Shown: positions 9,447 to 18,724 of the stretch, piece after piece
Layout: the number at the start of each line of letters is the position of its first letter
How positions within the stretch are numbered: the stretch's first letter is position 1
Origin: Ohessyouella blattaphilus
GTDB lineage: Bacteria > Bacillota > Clostridia > Lachnospirales > Lachnospiraceae
Assembly: GCF_024721265.1 (NCBI RefSeq)
Contig: NZ_JAMXOC010000002.1
Location: forward strand, 215,253 to 279,252
Length of the DNA: 64,000 bases
Direction: 5' to 3'
Position numbers and translations under genes: made by a program
The notes under the pieces: model-generated
Told to the model about the DNA's origin: nothing
Databases searched by the model: none
The model's input: the letters and a program-made list of their open reading frames with translations, nothing else

Positions 9447-10816
9447 GACATTCTCCATCCTGGTAAATACTTATTCTTAAGCATTCGGTTTACAAGCTTT
9501 CCCCACCCTAGTGGGTATCCGTCTACACAGACGAGATAATACCCTTTTTCGCTTAACTCTGGCGCAGCAATCGTCTCTCCTTTTAAATACCGTAAAACCC
9601 GCTCATCAGTGGCACTTAAATCGAGGACGAAAGGATACTCTTCTTTCTTTAGATACATCGCTAACGCCTGACTGGGCTCAAAGCGATTCTTCTTACACTC
9701 TCCTAATAGGAGACCGGAACGTAGGAAGCGCAGTCCTTTCAGCCTTGGTACACCCTCGGGCATATAAAACAAACGCTCTTTTTGGAGGGATAGCCGCGAC
9801 TTATCGAAAGAAATCCCTAAAAGATCGAGGAACTCTTTCGCTTCCACTGGCAGTTTTCCCTGATACGTAGCCTCTTCATAGCTCAAGGGCCTGCTCTCTT
9901 CTTTCTTTTCTAAAAGGGCGAGAAAATGGCCTTCCCCTGCCATCTTATGAGGAAAGATTCGAACGCTTTTAGCAATCTCTGGCATTTCGGTCTTTGTAAG
10001 GGTAACGAAGCCATTAGTAAAGCCCTCATAATTCGGAGTAATATTTTTTAGACTTAAGGAAGGATGGGCAATTAAAAGCTCTTCAATCATTTGCTCATTT
10101 TCCCGTTCATCAAAGGTACAAGTTGAATAAAGCAGCATTCCCTCAGGTTTTAGCATAGCTAGAGCCTGGGCGAGGATTCCCCGCTGAAGACCTGCGAAAA
10201 ATTCTGGAGATTCTTCACTCCACGCTTTGATCATCTTCGGGTCTTTGCGAAACATACCCTCTCCCGAACAAGGAGCATCAATCAAAATCTTATCGAAAAA
10301 ATGGGGAAAGAACTCTATAAGATGTCCCGGCTCTTCTGAAAGAACCAGGACATTGCCAATTCCAAAAACTTCTATGTTTTTAAGAAGCCCCTTGGCCCGA
10401 GAATTGCTAATATCATTGGCTACTAGCATTCCCGTGCGCTTAAGCTTAGCTCCTAATTCAGTAGCTTTCCCTCCAGGTGCGGCACACAAGTCCAGCACCT
10501 TATCACCAGCCTCGATCGGTAGGCGACTAGCCGGAGTCATGGCTGAAGGCTCTTGTAGATAATATAGTCCAGCGTGATAATACGGATGCTTAGCCGGAGA
10601 AACACTTTCCCCGTCGTAAAAGAAGCCGTTGTGAATCCACGGAATCTTCCGTAGCTCAAAAGGACATATTTCAAGAAACTCTTCTACGGAAATCTTGCCT
10701 TCGTTTACCCGCAGTCCATATAGCCGTTCATCGTCAAAACAAGCTAGGTAATCTTCGTATTCTCCTTGTAAAATCCTCTTCATTTTGGCGCTAAACGCAG
10801 CTGGTAATTGTATCAT
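9440..10816 (-). CDS. RsmF-type rRNA/tRNA cytosine-C5 methyltransferase
   Basis: 458 residues. SAM-binding core DLCAAPGGKATELG near residues 108-121, DAPCSGEGMFRKDP near 180-193 with one catalytic Cys, and LLYSTCTFDEREN near 230 with the second Cys, as in NOL1/NOP2/Sun m5C methylases. The long C-terminal region with a PUA-like end (YLVCVDGYPLGWGKLVNRMLKNKYLPGWR) matches the RsmF group that modifies 16S rRNA. It follows pepD by 7 nt. Confidence 0.92.
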   Translation of the reverse strand: MIQLPAAFSAKMKRILQGEYEDYLACFDDERLYGLRVNEGKISVEEFLEICPFELRKIPWIHNGFFYDGESVSPAKHPYYHAGLYYLQEPSAMTPASRLPIEAGDKVLDLCAAPGGKATELGAKLKRTGMLVANDISNSRAKGLLKNIEVFGIGNVLVLSEEPGHLIEFFPHFFDKILIDAPCSGEGMFRKDPKMIKAWSEESPEFFAGLQRGILAQALAMLKPEGMLLYSTCTFDERENEQMIEELLIAHPSLSLKNITPNYEGFTNGFVTLTKTEMPEIAKSVRIFPHKMAGEGHFLALLEKKEESRPLSYEEATYQGKLPVEAKEFLDLLGISFDKSRLSLQKERLFYMPEGVPRLKGLRFLRSGLLLGECKKNRFEPSQALAMYLKKEEYPFVLDLSATDERVLRYLKGETIAAPELSEKGYYLVCVDGYPLGWGKLVNRMLKNKYLPGWRMSC

Positions 10817-10823
10817 CTAATGT

Positions 10824-12275
10824 TCACCTTAAATTCTTTAATATGCTTTGTAAATATTTCCAAGTAGTCTCTGTAGACGCGATGCTTAAGCGCTCGTTGA
10901 CCGAATGGACGTCGAACATTTCCGGACCGATAGAAACACAGTCAAGGGCAGGGTTCTTACCCACAAAGAGGCCACATTCAAGGCCAGCGTGAATCGTCGA
11001 AACCTCTGGTGTCTTACCAAATAGATTCTCGTACTCTTTAACTAACACGTCCCGTAGCTCGGACTCTGGTCTAAATTGCCAAGCTGGGTACTGGTCGTGG
11101 TAGTTAACTGTCGCGCCCGTTAATCCTTTTACTACCGTTTTCACAAGGGCTTTCATCTCTTCGATTTTAGATTCTACAGAGCTCCGGATTAAAACTTTGC
11201 CCGTTACCTGTTGGGTACTAGTGCTGAAAACACCGGTATTCATCGATGTCTCCGTTAATCCCTTTAGCTTACGAGAAAAGCCCATAGGGCCGTTAGGAAT
11301 ACCAAACATCACATCAATCACCCGGTCACCGCTTTCTTTAGTCATCGGTTCAAACGCCCTCTCGGAAACTTCTAGAGCTTCTACGCAAAGGCCTGGCTCA
11401 TCACCCATAAACTCATCTAACCAGATAGCTTTCATTTTTGCCACTTTTTCAATTAGGGCCGTTCGTTCATTCTCAGGAAAGACTACGAGCGCTTCACTGA
11501 TGGTAGAGATAACGTTATCCTTTGAACCGCCATCCACGCTTACAAGGCGCAAATCAATATCTGTGCGTAAGAAGTCTAAAAGACGTCCCATCATCTTGTG
11601 GGCATTTCCTCTTTGGAGGTGAATGTCTGAGCCCGAGTGGCCACCTAAAAGGCCGTGAATCTTAATCTTAAAGGTGGTTCCTGAATACGCTTCTCGGCGA
11701 ATGTCAATCTGATATTCACCCCGCACCCCACCAGCGCAGCCAGCCGTAATAATCCCCTCTTCTTCAGAGTCTAAGTTAATTAAATTCGTTCCCGCAAACT
11801 GGGTCATATCGATTCCCATCGCCCCTGACATGCCGGTCTCTTCATCCGCTGTAAGGAGAACCTCTAGCGGTGGATGAGGGATGTCTTTAGCGGCGAGTAA
11901 AGCCATAATATAGGCAACGGCAATGCCGTTATCAGCGCCAAGAGTCGTGTCTTTGGCCTTAACAAAGCCGTCTTCTACGTACATTTCAATACCGTCTTTT
12001 TCAAAATCATGGGTGGATTCCGGTGTCTTTTCACACACCATATCCAAGTGTCCCTGTAAAATAACTGGTTTTGCATTTTCATAACCGACTGTTCCCAGCT
12101 TCTTTACAATCACATTTAACGTTTCGTCTTGTTTTGCATCAAGCCCCAAATCCTTCGCAAACTTAAGACAGTAATCACTAACTGCTTGGCAGTTATAAGT
12201 CCCCCTAGGAATCTTATTCAACTCCTCAAAATAATGAAAAACTACTTGTGGTTCATACCCATTTAAAACACTCAT
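10824..12275 (-). CDS. pepD: Aminoacyl-histidine dipeptidase PepD (M20C)
   Basis: 483 residues, the normal length of PepD/carnosinase-type di-zinc dipeptidases that split Xaa-His and other dipeptides in the cytoplasm. Metal ligands are visible in LQGHLDMVCE, TLGADNGIAVAY and LTADEETGMSGAMG (catalytic Glu-Glu pair), with GLLGGHSGSDIHLQRGNA in the lid domain. No signal peptide. The first gene of a minus-strand group continuing through the RsmF-type, HAD and YgiQ genes. Confidence 0.94.
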   Translation of the reverse strand: MSVLNGYEPQVVFHYFEELNKIPRGTYNCQAVSDYCLKFAKDLGLDAKQDETLNVIVKKLGTVGYENAKPVILQGHLDMVCEKTPESTHDFEKDGIEMYVEDGFVKAKDTTLGADNGIAVAYIMALLAAKDIPHPPLEVLLTADEETGMSGAMGIDMTQFAGTNLINLDSEEEGIITAGCAGGVRGEYQIDIRREAYSGTTFKIKIHGLLGGHSGSDIHLQRGNAHKMMGRLLDFLRTDIDLRLVSVDGGSKDNVISTISEALVVFPENERTALIEKVAKMKAIWLDEFMGDEPGLCVEALEVSERAFEPMTKESGDRVIDVMFGIPNGPMGFSRKLKGLTETSMNTGVFSTSTQQVTGKVLIRSSVESKIEEMKALVKTVVKGLTGATVNYHDQYPAWQFRPESELRDVLVKEYENLFGKTPEVSTIHAGLECGLFVGKNPALDCVSIGPEMFDVHSVNERLSIASTETTWKYLQSILKNLR

Positions 12276-12348
12276 TTAATTCTACCTCCCGTACCATTTT
12301 ATTCTTCTTCCATTATGAGACGTTTGGCCCCAAAAAGCAAGGAAAAAA

Positions 12349-12376
12349 GACCCTATACCACTATGGATATAGAGCC
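12349..12376 (-). terminator. Intrinsic terminator after the coaD / coiled-coil gene pair
   Basis: On the minus strand a 9-bp stem (GGCTCTATA with TATAGGGTC, two G-U pairs) is followed at once by six T residues (12348-12343). It closes the coaD-side transcript before pepD. Confidence 0.75.
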
Positions 12377-12386
12377 TCATTCTATG

Positions 12387-12416
12387 TATTAGAAGATTTT
12401 AAAAAATCTCCTAATA
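12387..12416. repeat. Imperfect 14-bp inverted repeat
   Basis: TATTAGAAGATTTT, two bases, then AAAATCTCCTAATA, with one mismatched pair. It sits between the terminator and the structured intergenic repeat. No T-tract follows on either strand, so termination is not supported. Confidence 0.5.
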
Positions 12417-12440
12417 CTATAGAAGCGCTCCGCTAAGGAT

Positions 12441-12517
12441 GCGCACTTCGGCGAAAGGAACTTTGTGCAACCGCACACGCCGAAGGCGCAAGAATTTGCC
12501 GAGCGCAAATTCTATTT
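12441..12517. repeat. Structured intergenic repeat, copy A
   Basis: A non-coding module with nested inverted repeats: GCGCACTTCGGCG (12441-12453) against CGCCGAAGGCGC (12478-12489), GTGC-aacc-GCAC inside it, and GAATTTGC-5 nt-GCAAATTC (12492-12512). The last 36 nt (12482-12517) recur in inverted orientation at 23444-23479 with 34 of 36 bases identical, so this is a dispersed element of the genome rather than a single terminator. Confidence 0.7.
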
Positions 12518-12536
12518 ATCACCTTTTAAAGAATGT

Positions 12537-13160
12537 TTATAGCATATCCTCATCGGTATCGAGAAAATCGTTCTCGCTAACCTCTTCCTCATAGCTAGTA
12601 CTAACACTTCTTGAAGAACGCTGAGGCACGTCTAATTCTGCACGATTAGAGCGAACCGTATCGTAATTCTCCTGTAGGGAGTTTACGAGGCCATCGTACT
12701 TGGTGGTATAAGATTCTAATGCATTGCCTAATAAGCCCTCAGCATTTGCTAGCAAGTCGTCCGTGTACTGAACGGCGCTTACTCGGATATCGTTTGCATC
12801 GTTCGTCGCGTTGTCGAGGATTTCCTGAGCCTGCTTAGAAGCGGTGGTTACCACCTCGTTGGCCTGAGTATAAGCGTGCTGCATAATCTCGTGCTCGCTT
12901 ACCATTTCCGTCGTCTGTACCTTCGCCTCTTCGATCATCGCTTCAGCTTTCGCTTTTGCATCAGCTAAAATCGCATCTTTATTAGCGATAATCTTCTGAT
13001 ATCTCTTTATCTCATCAGGAGTCTTCATCCGCAGCTCTCGCAGAAGCTCGTCGATTTCGTCTTTATTTACAATAATCTTCGTACTTGATAATGGTTGGAA
13101 CTTACAGTTATCAATGTACTCCTCAATTTCTTCAATAATCTGTTCAATTCTACTGCTCAT
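12537..13160 (-). CDS. Coiled-coil protein of unknown function next to coaD
   Basis: 207 residues from the ATG at 13160 (AAGGAG 10 nt upstream; a GTG nine bases earlier lies too close to that site). About residues 40-160 are rich in Ala, Glu, Lys and Gln with a heptad pattern ([37 protein letters not shown]), resembling stalk proteins such as ATP synthase subunit b or DivIVA-like filaments; automatic annotation often mislabels it as an ATPase. No membrane segment; acidic C-terminus. The start overlaps the coaD end by 11 nt. A structural role is likely but unproven. Confidence 0.75.
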   Translation of the reverse strand: MSSRIEQIIEEIEEYIDNCKFQPLSSTKIIVNKDEIDELLRELRMKTPDEIKRYQKIIANKDAILADAKAKAEAMIEEAKVQTTEMVSEHEIMQHAYTQANEVVTTASKQAQEILDNATNDANDIRVSAVQYTDDLLANAEGLLGNALESYTTKYDGLVNSLQENYDTVRSNRAELDVPQRSSRSVSTSYEEEVSENDFLDTDEDML

Positions 13161-13653
13161 TTCGTGCACTCTCCTTTTTAATTATTTTCTCTTTAAGTCT
13201 CCCGGCTACCATCTCTGGCACGAAGGGAGATACATCCCTCTTAAACTCCGCAATCTCCTTCACCATACTGGAACTAAGGTACGAATACTCCACGTTCGTA
13301 GAAAGAAAGATGGTCTCAATCTCAGGATTCATCCGGTGATTCGTCTGGGCCATCTGTAATTCATACTCAAAGTCGGTGATCGCTCGTAAACCACGAACAA
13401 TCATACCTGCATCTACATCTTCTAAAAAATCAACTAATAGACCGTAAAAAGGTACGATTTTCACATTTTCTATATCTTTCGTTACTTCCTCTAACATTTT
13501 AACACGTTCCTCTACTGAAAACAACGGAATTTTCGCATTGTTGTTCAGCACTCCCACAATTAGTTCGTCAACTCTTCTAGCTGCTCTTTTAATGATGTCC
13601 AAATGCCCGAAAGTCACAGGATCAAAACTCCCTGGATATACTGCTCTATTCAT
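13150..13653 (-). CDS. coaD: Phosphopantetheine adenylyltransferase CoaD
   Basis: 167 residues, full length. CoaD transfers AMP from ATP to 4'-phosphopantetheine, the penultimate step of coenzyme A synthesis. The nucleotidyltransferase motif [14 protein letters not shown] sits at residues 6-19 and [10 protein letters not shown] near 127-136 is the ISSTxVR-type motif. In most Firmicutes coaD directly follows rsmD; here a two-component system and ABC exporter separate them. AGGAGG precedes the ATG. Confidence 0.96.
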   Translation of the reverse strand: MNRAVYPGSFDPVTFGHLDIIKRAARRVDELIVGVLNNNAKIPLFSVEERVKMLEEVTKDIENVKIVPFYGLLVDFLEDVDAGMIVRGLRAITDFEYELQMAQTNHRMNPEIETIFLSTNVEYSYLSSSMVKEIAEFKRDVSPFVPEMVAGRLKEKIIKKESARNEQ

Positions 13654-13666
13654 AATTCTCTTCCTC

Positions 13667-14287
13667 CTAGCTATTTTTTAAGTAGAATACCGCCAACTGG
13701 GTACGGTCTCGTAGTTCTAGCTTGTCTAACAGACTGCTTATATAATTGCGTACCGTGCCCTCACTTAAATAAAGGCTTTCGGCAATCTCTTTATTACTTT
13801 GCCCTTCGCTAACTAGCTCAAGGACTTCTAGCTCCCGTTCGCTGATTCCCTTGGCGCCGTAATCGTAATTCTTACCGCCCTTTAAAAGCTCTGGAAGACT
13901 TTTCACAATATCGCTACCAAAGACCGTCTGTCCTAAATACACCGCCCTAAGCGCCGGCACGATATTTTCGTAGTCTTGCTTTAATATATAGCCCTTAGCT
14001 CCGCATGTGATCGCTTCCGTTACATACTCGCCATCGGTAAACGTGGTTAAGAATAAAATTTTAGCTTCTTTGTCCTTTTCAAGGATTCTTTTCGCTGCCT
14101 CAATCCCCGTCATCTCTCCCATCCGGATGTCCATCAGCACCACATCGGGCGCCGTCTCGTCGTAAAGAGCAATTGCCGCCTCACCACTACTGCCAGTTGC
14201 CACCACACTAGTATCTTCTGCGGCACCAATAATGGTGCTAAGGGCGCCACTTACCAGTTTGTCATCGTCAATAATCAGTATTTTCAT
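13667..14287 (-). CDS. NarL/FixJ-type response regulator
   Basis: 206 residues: a receiver domain (about 1-120) with acidic pocket IDDDK near residues 5-9 and phospho-acceptor Asp in [13 protein letters not shown] near 54, then a LuxR-type helix-turn-helix ([19 protein letters not shown] to [14 protein letters not shown]). It forms a pair with the adjoining DesK/LiaS-like histidine kinase and probably regulates the divergent ABC exporter genes. Only 13 nt separate it from coaD, so read-through is possible. Confidence 0.93.
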   Translation of the reverse strand: MKILIIDDDKLVSGALSTIIGAAEDTSVVATGSSGEAAIALYDETAPDVVLMDIRMGEMTGIEAAKRILEKDKEAKILFLTTFTDGEYVTEAITCGAKGYILKQDYENIVPALRAVYLGQTVFGSDIVKSLPELLKGGKNYDYGAKGISERELEVLELVSEGQSNKEIAESLYLSEGTVRNYISSLLDKLELRDRTQLAVFYLKNS

Positions 14288-14295
14288 GGGCTCTC

Positions 14296-15354
14296 CTATT
14301 TAGGGATAGCAATCTGAATTTGAAAGCCCTCGGCTCTTAAAATTCGTAGTGTTCCCTTTAAATTTCGGACTCTTTCTTCCATATTTAAAAGTCCGATTCC
14401 TTTTTCTTCATCGTCATTTATAACTGGCCCATTATCACTGATAATTAGCTGATAAAGGCCAGGGTGTTCCTGAATAATTATCCGCGCCTCCGTTGCTTTA
14501 CTGTGTCGTATGATATTATTAAGTCCTTCCTTAATGGAGGTCAAAAATCCATACTTTACATCCCGGGGAATATGACCGTGGTTGCCAATCTCTAAGGTAA
14601 CCGGGCAGAAGGTAAAGTCTTTTACTAGCTCCCGAACCGCTATGTCTAAATCTAAGAAATCCTCATGTAAATCGTGAACGCTACTGCGTACCGAGTTCAT
14701 AGCCTCTGTTAAAGTCTCCCCTAGGGCCTCTAGCGCTTCCGTTTGCTGGGAATCTTTTTCGCTTACCTTTAGTGCCTGGGTCATGAGAATCCCTCTGGAT
14801 AATAAATGTCCGACATTGTCGTGAATCTCTCTGGCGATCCGATTACGCTCGGTAAGCGTGGCCATGACAATCTCGGCATCCTGCCCTGTACTTAGGGCCT
14901 GATTCTTCTGCTCTAAGAGTAGTTCTCGCTCCCGGCCTTCATCCCGTTCTTTATAATAGCGCTCCTGTAAATCCTGCATCTGCCGCTTCTGATAGCAGAT
15001 AAAAAGGCTAAGAAGAACGCCAAAGCCGGTGAAAATCATCGGGAATATACCCGTATCGTGCCAGAAATAAAAGAAAAGCAAAACGAAAGGGCCTGTCAGT
15101 AGCAGCTGCTCTTTCGTTACTAGATTATAAATGAGCAAAGGCAAAAAAAGCAATGCCTCTGGTAAAAAAAGCGAAAACACTCCGTAGATAATCGTACTGA
15201 GGATGGCAAAGCTCTTGTCTTGCCGATACTGCCCTAAGCAGCTATAGGTAATTTGAAGCAATAGGGCTACCAGAAAAGAGGCGCTTATTCTCGTAAAGAA
15301 CAAACTCCCCAAACAATATATAAACAAGATACCTAGTTCGATAATTATCATCAT
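14296..15354 (-). CDS. Sensor histidine kinase, HisKA_3 type
   Basis: 352 residues from the ATG at 15354, preceded by GAGGGTGA; an ATG at 15372 is possible but lacks a clear site. The N-terminal third is very hydrophobic (five or six membrane segments to about residue 130), then a coiled coil, the phospho-acceptor motif REIHDNVGHLLSRG, and a HATPase domain with IRHSKATEARI, ISDNGP and GIGLLNMEERV. The absence of an extracellular sensor domain suggests sensing within the membrane, as in bacitracin/nisin-type envelope-stress kinases. A promoter-like TTGTAG-17-TATAAT lies upstream. Confidence 0.92.
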   Translation of the reverse strand: MMIIIELGILFIYCLGSLFFTRISASFLVALLLQITYSCLGQYRQDKSFAILSTIIYGVFSLFLPEALLFLPLLIYNLVTKEQLLLTGPFVLLFFYFWHDTGIFPMIFTGFGVLLSLFICYQKRQMQDLQERYYKERDEGRERELLLEQKNQALSTGQDAEIVMATLTERNRIAREIHDNVGHLLSRGILMTQALKVSEKDSQQTEALEALGETLTEAMNSVRSSVHDLHEDFLDLDIAVRELVKDFTFCPVTLEIGNHGHIPRDVKYGFLTSIKEGLNNIIRHSKATEARIIIQEHPGLYQLIISDNGPVINDDEEKGIGLLNMEERVRNLKGTLRILRAEGFQIQIAIPK

Positions 15355-15446
15355 GACAAATGTCACCCTCATCTTATTACTTGCAACACTTCTATTATAT
15401 ACAAGGCCAAAGTATACTACAAGTACAACGAATGGAGGAATTGATT

Positions 15447-16376
15447 ATGGTACATATTGAAAATCTAGTAAAACGCTACGGTGATCTCTTAGCTCTTGAC
15501 CACCTAAACTTGGATATTAAAGAAGGAGAAATCTTTGGACTTTTAGGACCGAACGGCTCAGGTAAGACGACGGCCCTTAACTGTCTACTCGCCCTACTTC
15601 GCTATGACAAAGGTCGAATTACCGTCTTTGGTAAGGATATGACTCCTGATAGCTATGAACTCAAACAAGGCATCGGGGTAATTCCCCAAAATGTAGCCGT
15701 CTTTGACCAAATGAGCGTCTACGAAAACATCGATTACTTCTGCGGCCTTTACGTAAGCGATAAAAAGAAACGTCGTGCTCTGGTAGAGGAAGCTCTTAAG
15801 TTTGTAGAACTTGGGGACTACCAGAAAATGCGACCAAAAAAACTCTCTGGTGGTCTTCTTAGGCGTCTCAACATCGCCTGTGGCATCGTTCACAAGCCCA
15901 AGTTAATCATTATGGATGAACCTACGGTAGCGGTCGACCCCCAAAGCCGTAACAACATCTTAGAAGGGATTAAACGGCTCAATGAAAACGGCTCAACCAT
16001 TATCTACACCTCCCACTACATGGAAGAGGTAGAGCAAATCTGTACGCGAATTGCCATTATCGATAAAGGCCAAGTCCTAGCAACTGGCAGTACGGAAGAA
16101 TTAAAAGCAATGATTAAAACGGGGGAAACCATTCGCATTGAAAATCTCGTCTTAACGGAAGAACACTTAGCTGATATGCGGGAACTTCCCCACGTCTATC
16201 GCCTAGATTATCAGGAACAAACGCTGGTGGTTCGCCTAAGTAGCGCCAAACACAACTTAGTTCGCTTCTTAAATTACTTGCAGGCAAAAGACATTCCCTT
16301 TGGTCGCGTGCTCTCGGAACTCCCTACGCTAAACGATGTGTTCTTAGAGATTACCGGCAAGGAACTAAGGGATTAG
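15447..16376 (+). CDS. ABC exporter ATP-binding protein
   Basis: 309 residues from the ATG at 15447, preceded by GGAGG with 8-nt spacing; the frame runs farther upstream but without a site. Walker A LLGPNGSGKTTALN, signature LSGGLLRRLN (LSGGL in place of LSGGQ), Walker B LIIMDEPTVAVDP and H-loop YTSHYMEE are present. The C-terminal extension is typical of NatA/drug-efflux ATPases. It leads a plus-strand operon with two ABC-2 permease genes and is divergent from the two-component system. Confidence 0.94.
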   Translation: MVHIENLVKRYGDLLALDHLNLDIKEGEIFGLLGPNGSGKTTALNCLLALLRYDKGRITVFGKDMTPDSYELKQGIGVIPQNVAVFDQMSVYENIDYFCGLYVSDKKKRRALVEEALKFVELGDYQKMRPKKLSGGLLRRLNIACGIVHKPKLIIMDEPTVAVDPQSRNNILEGIKRLNENGSTIIYTSHYMEEVEQICTRIAIIDKGQVLATGSTEELKAMIKTGETIRIENLVLTEEHLADMRELPHVYRLDYQEQTLVVRLSSAKHNLVRFLNYLQAKDIPFGRVLSELPTLNDVFLEITGKELRD

Positions 16377-16386
16377 GAGGAAGATT

Positions 16387-17517
16387 ATGATACAACTTTT
16401 TAAATATCGCTTACTACAAAATGTGCGAGACGTAAGTATGATGTTCTGGGCCCTAGCTTTCCCTTTACTTCTCGGAACCTTTTATTCCCTTGCTTTTGGC
16501 AATATGGGAAATAATGCCGCTGGTGATGGTACCTGGAGCGAGATTCCTGTAGGCATTGTAAACGTCTCAGAAAATCAACCTTTTGAAGCCTTTCTTGATG
16601 GCTTAGATGGCGATTTGATTAAAGGAAAGGTTTACGACGACGAAGGGGCGGCCAAGAAGGCTTTAAATAATCAAAAAATCAAAGGCTACTTTGTGATTGA
16701 TAATAACCTGGCCTTAAAGCTCTCAGGCAATGGTCTGGAAGAAAGTATTTTGGCTAATCTCTTAAATACGTATGAAAAGAACGCTTCTTTAGCTATGAAA
16801 GTAGCTACCGAAAAACCCCAGCAACTAGAGACCTTTCTCGAATCCCTAGGAGATTATCAAAGTTTTACCAAAAATGCTTCCCTTGGTGGGCGCACCCTTG
16901 ATCCGATGATCAATTACTTCTTTGCCCTCTTAGCTTACGCCTGCTTATGTGGTGCCTTTCTCGGGACCCGTTCCACCTTTGATTCCCAGGCAAATCTCTC
17001 TGCCTTAGGCGCTAGACGCTGTATAAGCCCTACCCATAAATTAAAGCTGATTTTTATCGACCTTACAACCCTCGTTCTCATTCAATTTGTAAATATGCTG
17101 ATTTTAACAGCTTATCTGATCCTATTTTTAAAAATAGATTTAGGCGATAACATTCCTCTACTCCTCTTCATCGAGTTGATGGGTACCATTCTTAGTATTA
17201 GTATTGGCATCGCCATTGGCAGTATAGCTCGCTTAAGTCAAGGCATAAAAATAGGGATTACGGTAGCCGTCTCCCTATTCCCTGCCTTTTTAGCAGGACT
17301 TATGTTTGGCGACATCAGAAATATAATCGAAGTACACGCTCCTCTTGTCAATCGCCTAAATCCGGCAGCGGTCCTTGCTGATGCCTTCTACTGCTTAGGT
17401 GTTTATAACGACCAGACAAGACTTACCCGCAACTTGATTATCTTAGGCGTGATGGCGGCTTTACTCTTAACCGTAGCCTTTTTGTCCATCAGAAGGGAGG
17501 ATTATGATAGTATTTAA
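16387..17517 (+). CDS. ABC-2 type permease (first)
   Basis: 376 residues: one membrane segment at the N-terminus (FWALAFPLLLGTFYSLAFG), an extracellular domain to about residue 170, then five membrane segments, the ABC-2 plan of NatB/YhgE-like exporters. It starts 10 nt after the ATPase gene. It likely pairs with the next permease as a heterodimer; the exported substrate is unknown, with a toxic peptide or drug the usual role for such TCS-linked systems. Confidence 0.9.
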   Translation: MIQLFKYRLLQNVRDVSMMFWALAFPLLLGTFYSLAFGNMGNNAAGDGTWSEIPVGIVNVSENQPFEAFLDGLDGDLIKGKVYDDEGAAKKALNNQKIKGYFVIDNNLALKLSGNGLEESILANLLNTYEKNASLAMKVATEKPQQLETFLESLGDYQSFTKNASLGGRTLDPMINYFFALLAYACLCGAFLGTRSTFDSQANLSALGARRCISPTHKLKLIFIDLTTLVLIQFVNMLILTAYLILFLKIDLGDNIPLLLFIELMGTILSISIGIAIGSIARLSQGIKIGITVAVSLFPAFLAGLMFGDIRNIIEVHAPLVNRLNPAAVLADAFYCLGVYNDQTRLTRNLIILGVMAALLLTVAFLSIRREDYDSI

Positions 17518-18658
17518 AGGATTTATGAAACTGGTAAAGAAAAATGCTGGTATTGCACTGATGTACATATCCATCTTTTTCTCAATTTCTTTAATGGTAA
17601 GCAAGAATTTAAATACCAATACCGACGATAGCTTTACCGCCAGTGAACTGTTAGTCACCGTGATTGACCGGGATCAGTCACCGCTCTCAGAAGCTTTAAG
17701 CGCTCACTTAGGTGAAACCTTTACCTTAGTACCCCTTGAGGATAAGGAAAACGTTCTGCAAGATGCCCTATTCAACCGGAGAACTCAGTATATTATCCAG
17801 ATTCCTGAAAACTTTCAGGATGATTTTCAGACGGGCAGCCAAGAATTAATTACCAATAAGATTCCTGATAGCACCAACGGCATGTACGCCGATCAGACTG
17901 TAGACGCCTTCTTAAACGACGTAAGGTCTCTTAATCTCGCTGGTTACTCTTTAGAGGAAGCCTGCCAAGAAACTAAAAAAGCCGCAAGCGTAACGGCTGA
18001 TATCAGCCTTATCAGTGAAGACACCAGCGTATTTTCGACCTATAGCTTTATCTTCGTCTATATGCCTTACATTATCCTGTGTCTATGCTGCTACATTCCG
18101 CCTATCGTCCTTTTGGCCTTTAGGAAAAAAGATCTGCGCACGCGCATTTTAAGCGCACCTATTTCCAGTCGTAGCCAAAGCTTGCAACTATTTCTAGGCT
18201 TTGCCCTTCTTGGATTAGGTTTCTGGGTGCTTAATCTTCTCTTCGTCCTGGCTATGGACGGGAAAGCCTTCTTACAAAGCCCAAATGTAAGCTATTACCT
18301 AGGAAACTCCCTGTGCCTAACCTTAGTGTCGCTGGCCATTGCGTTTCTGATATCTACATTCTTAAAAAGAGATGACGCCTTAAGCGCCATTACCAATGTC
18401 ATCTCCCTAGGCATGTGCTTCCTCTGCGGGGTCTTTGTCCCCCTCACCTTACTAGGAGATAGCGTCAAGAAATTCGCTCAGTTCTTGCCTTTATATTGGT
18501 ACGAAAACAATGTGAGTCTTTTAAACAAGGTGGCTATCACCACCAAAAGTCAGACCTTGCAGCTATACCAAGGCTTCGGCATCCAGCTTCTCTTTTGCGT
18601 AGCCCTTGTCAGTATCGCGCTAATGGTCAATAAGCGAATGAATGTAATTGAAAAATGA
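17504..18658 (+). CDS. ABC-2 type permease (second)
   Basis: 384 residues with the same plan as its neighbour: N-terminal membrane segment (GIALMYISIFFSISLMV), an extracellular domain (about 35-190), and a cluster of five or six C-terminal membrane segments. The ATG at 17504 overlaps the previous gene by 14 nt and has GGGAGG only 3 nt away; an in-frame ATG at 17525 is the alternative start. The two permeases differ in sequence, so this is not a split gene. Confidence 0.88.
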   Translation: MIVFKGFMKLVKKNAGIALMYISIFFSISLMVSKNLNTNTDDSFTASELLVTVIDRDQSPLSEALSAHLGETFTLVPLEDKENVLQDALFNRRTQYIIQIPENFQDDFQTGSQELITNKIPDSTNGMYADQTVDAFLNDVRSLNLAGYSLEEACQETKKAASVTADISLISEDTSVFSTYSFIFVYMPYIILCLCCYIPPIVLLAFRKKDLRTRILSAPISSRSQSLQLFLGFALLGLGFWVLNLLFVLAMDGKAFLQSPNVSYYLGNSLCLTLVSLAIAFLISTFLKRDDALSAITNVISLGMCFLCGVFVPLTLLGDSVKKFAQFLPLYWYENNVSLLNKVAITTKSQTLQLYQGFGIQLLFCVALVSIALMVNKRMNVIEK

Positions 18659-18663
18659 TAAAA

Positions 18664-18713
18664 ACCCTCTGTGGGGAATTGTAACCTAAGTGGTACAAAA
18701 CTCGGCAGAGGGT
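18664..18713. terminator. Bidirectional terminator between the ABC operon and rsmD
   Basis: ACCCTCTG (18664-18671) pairs with CAGAGGGT (18706-18713), with an inner stem (TTGTaACC with GGTACAA). A T-rich stretch follows on the plus strand and an A/T tract on the other side, matching its place between convergent genes. Confidence 0.7.
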
Positions 18714-18724
18714 ATTTTAATTAA

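Noticed and set aside
12276..12536. A small gene or RNA gene in the longest gap of this part
   Set aside because: No frame with a start signal; the bases are explained by a terminator and the structured repeat. No tRNA-like cloverleaf was seen.
16387..18658. Two consecutive ABC-2 permease genes as a broken duplicate
   Set aside because: Each has the full domain plan, sequences differ throughout, and stop/start overlap fits a heterodimeric exporter.
12276..18720. Mobile element carrying the two-component system and exporter
   Set aside because: No transposase, integrase, direct target repeats or attachment site could be found at either side.
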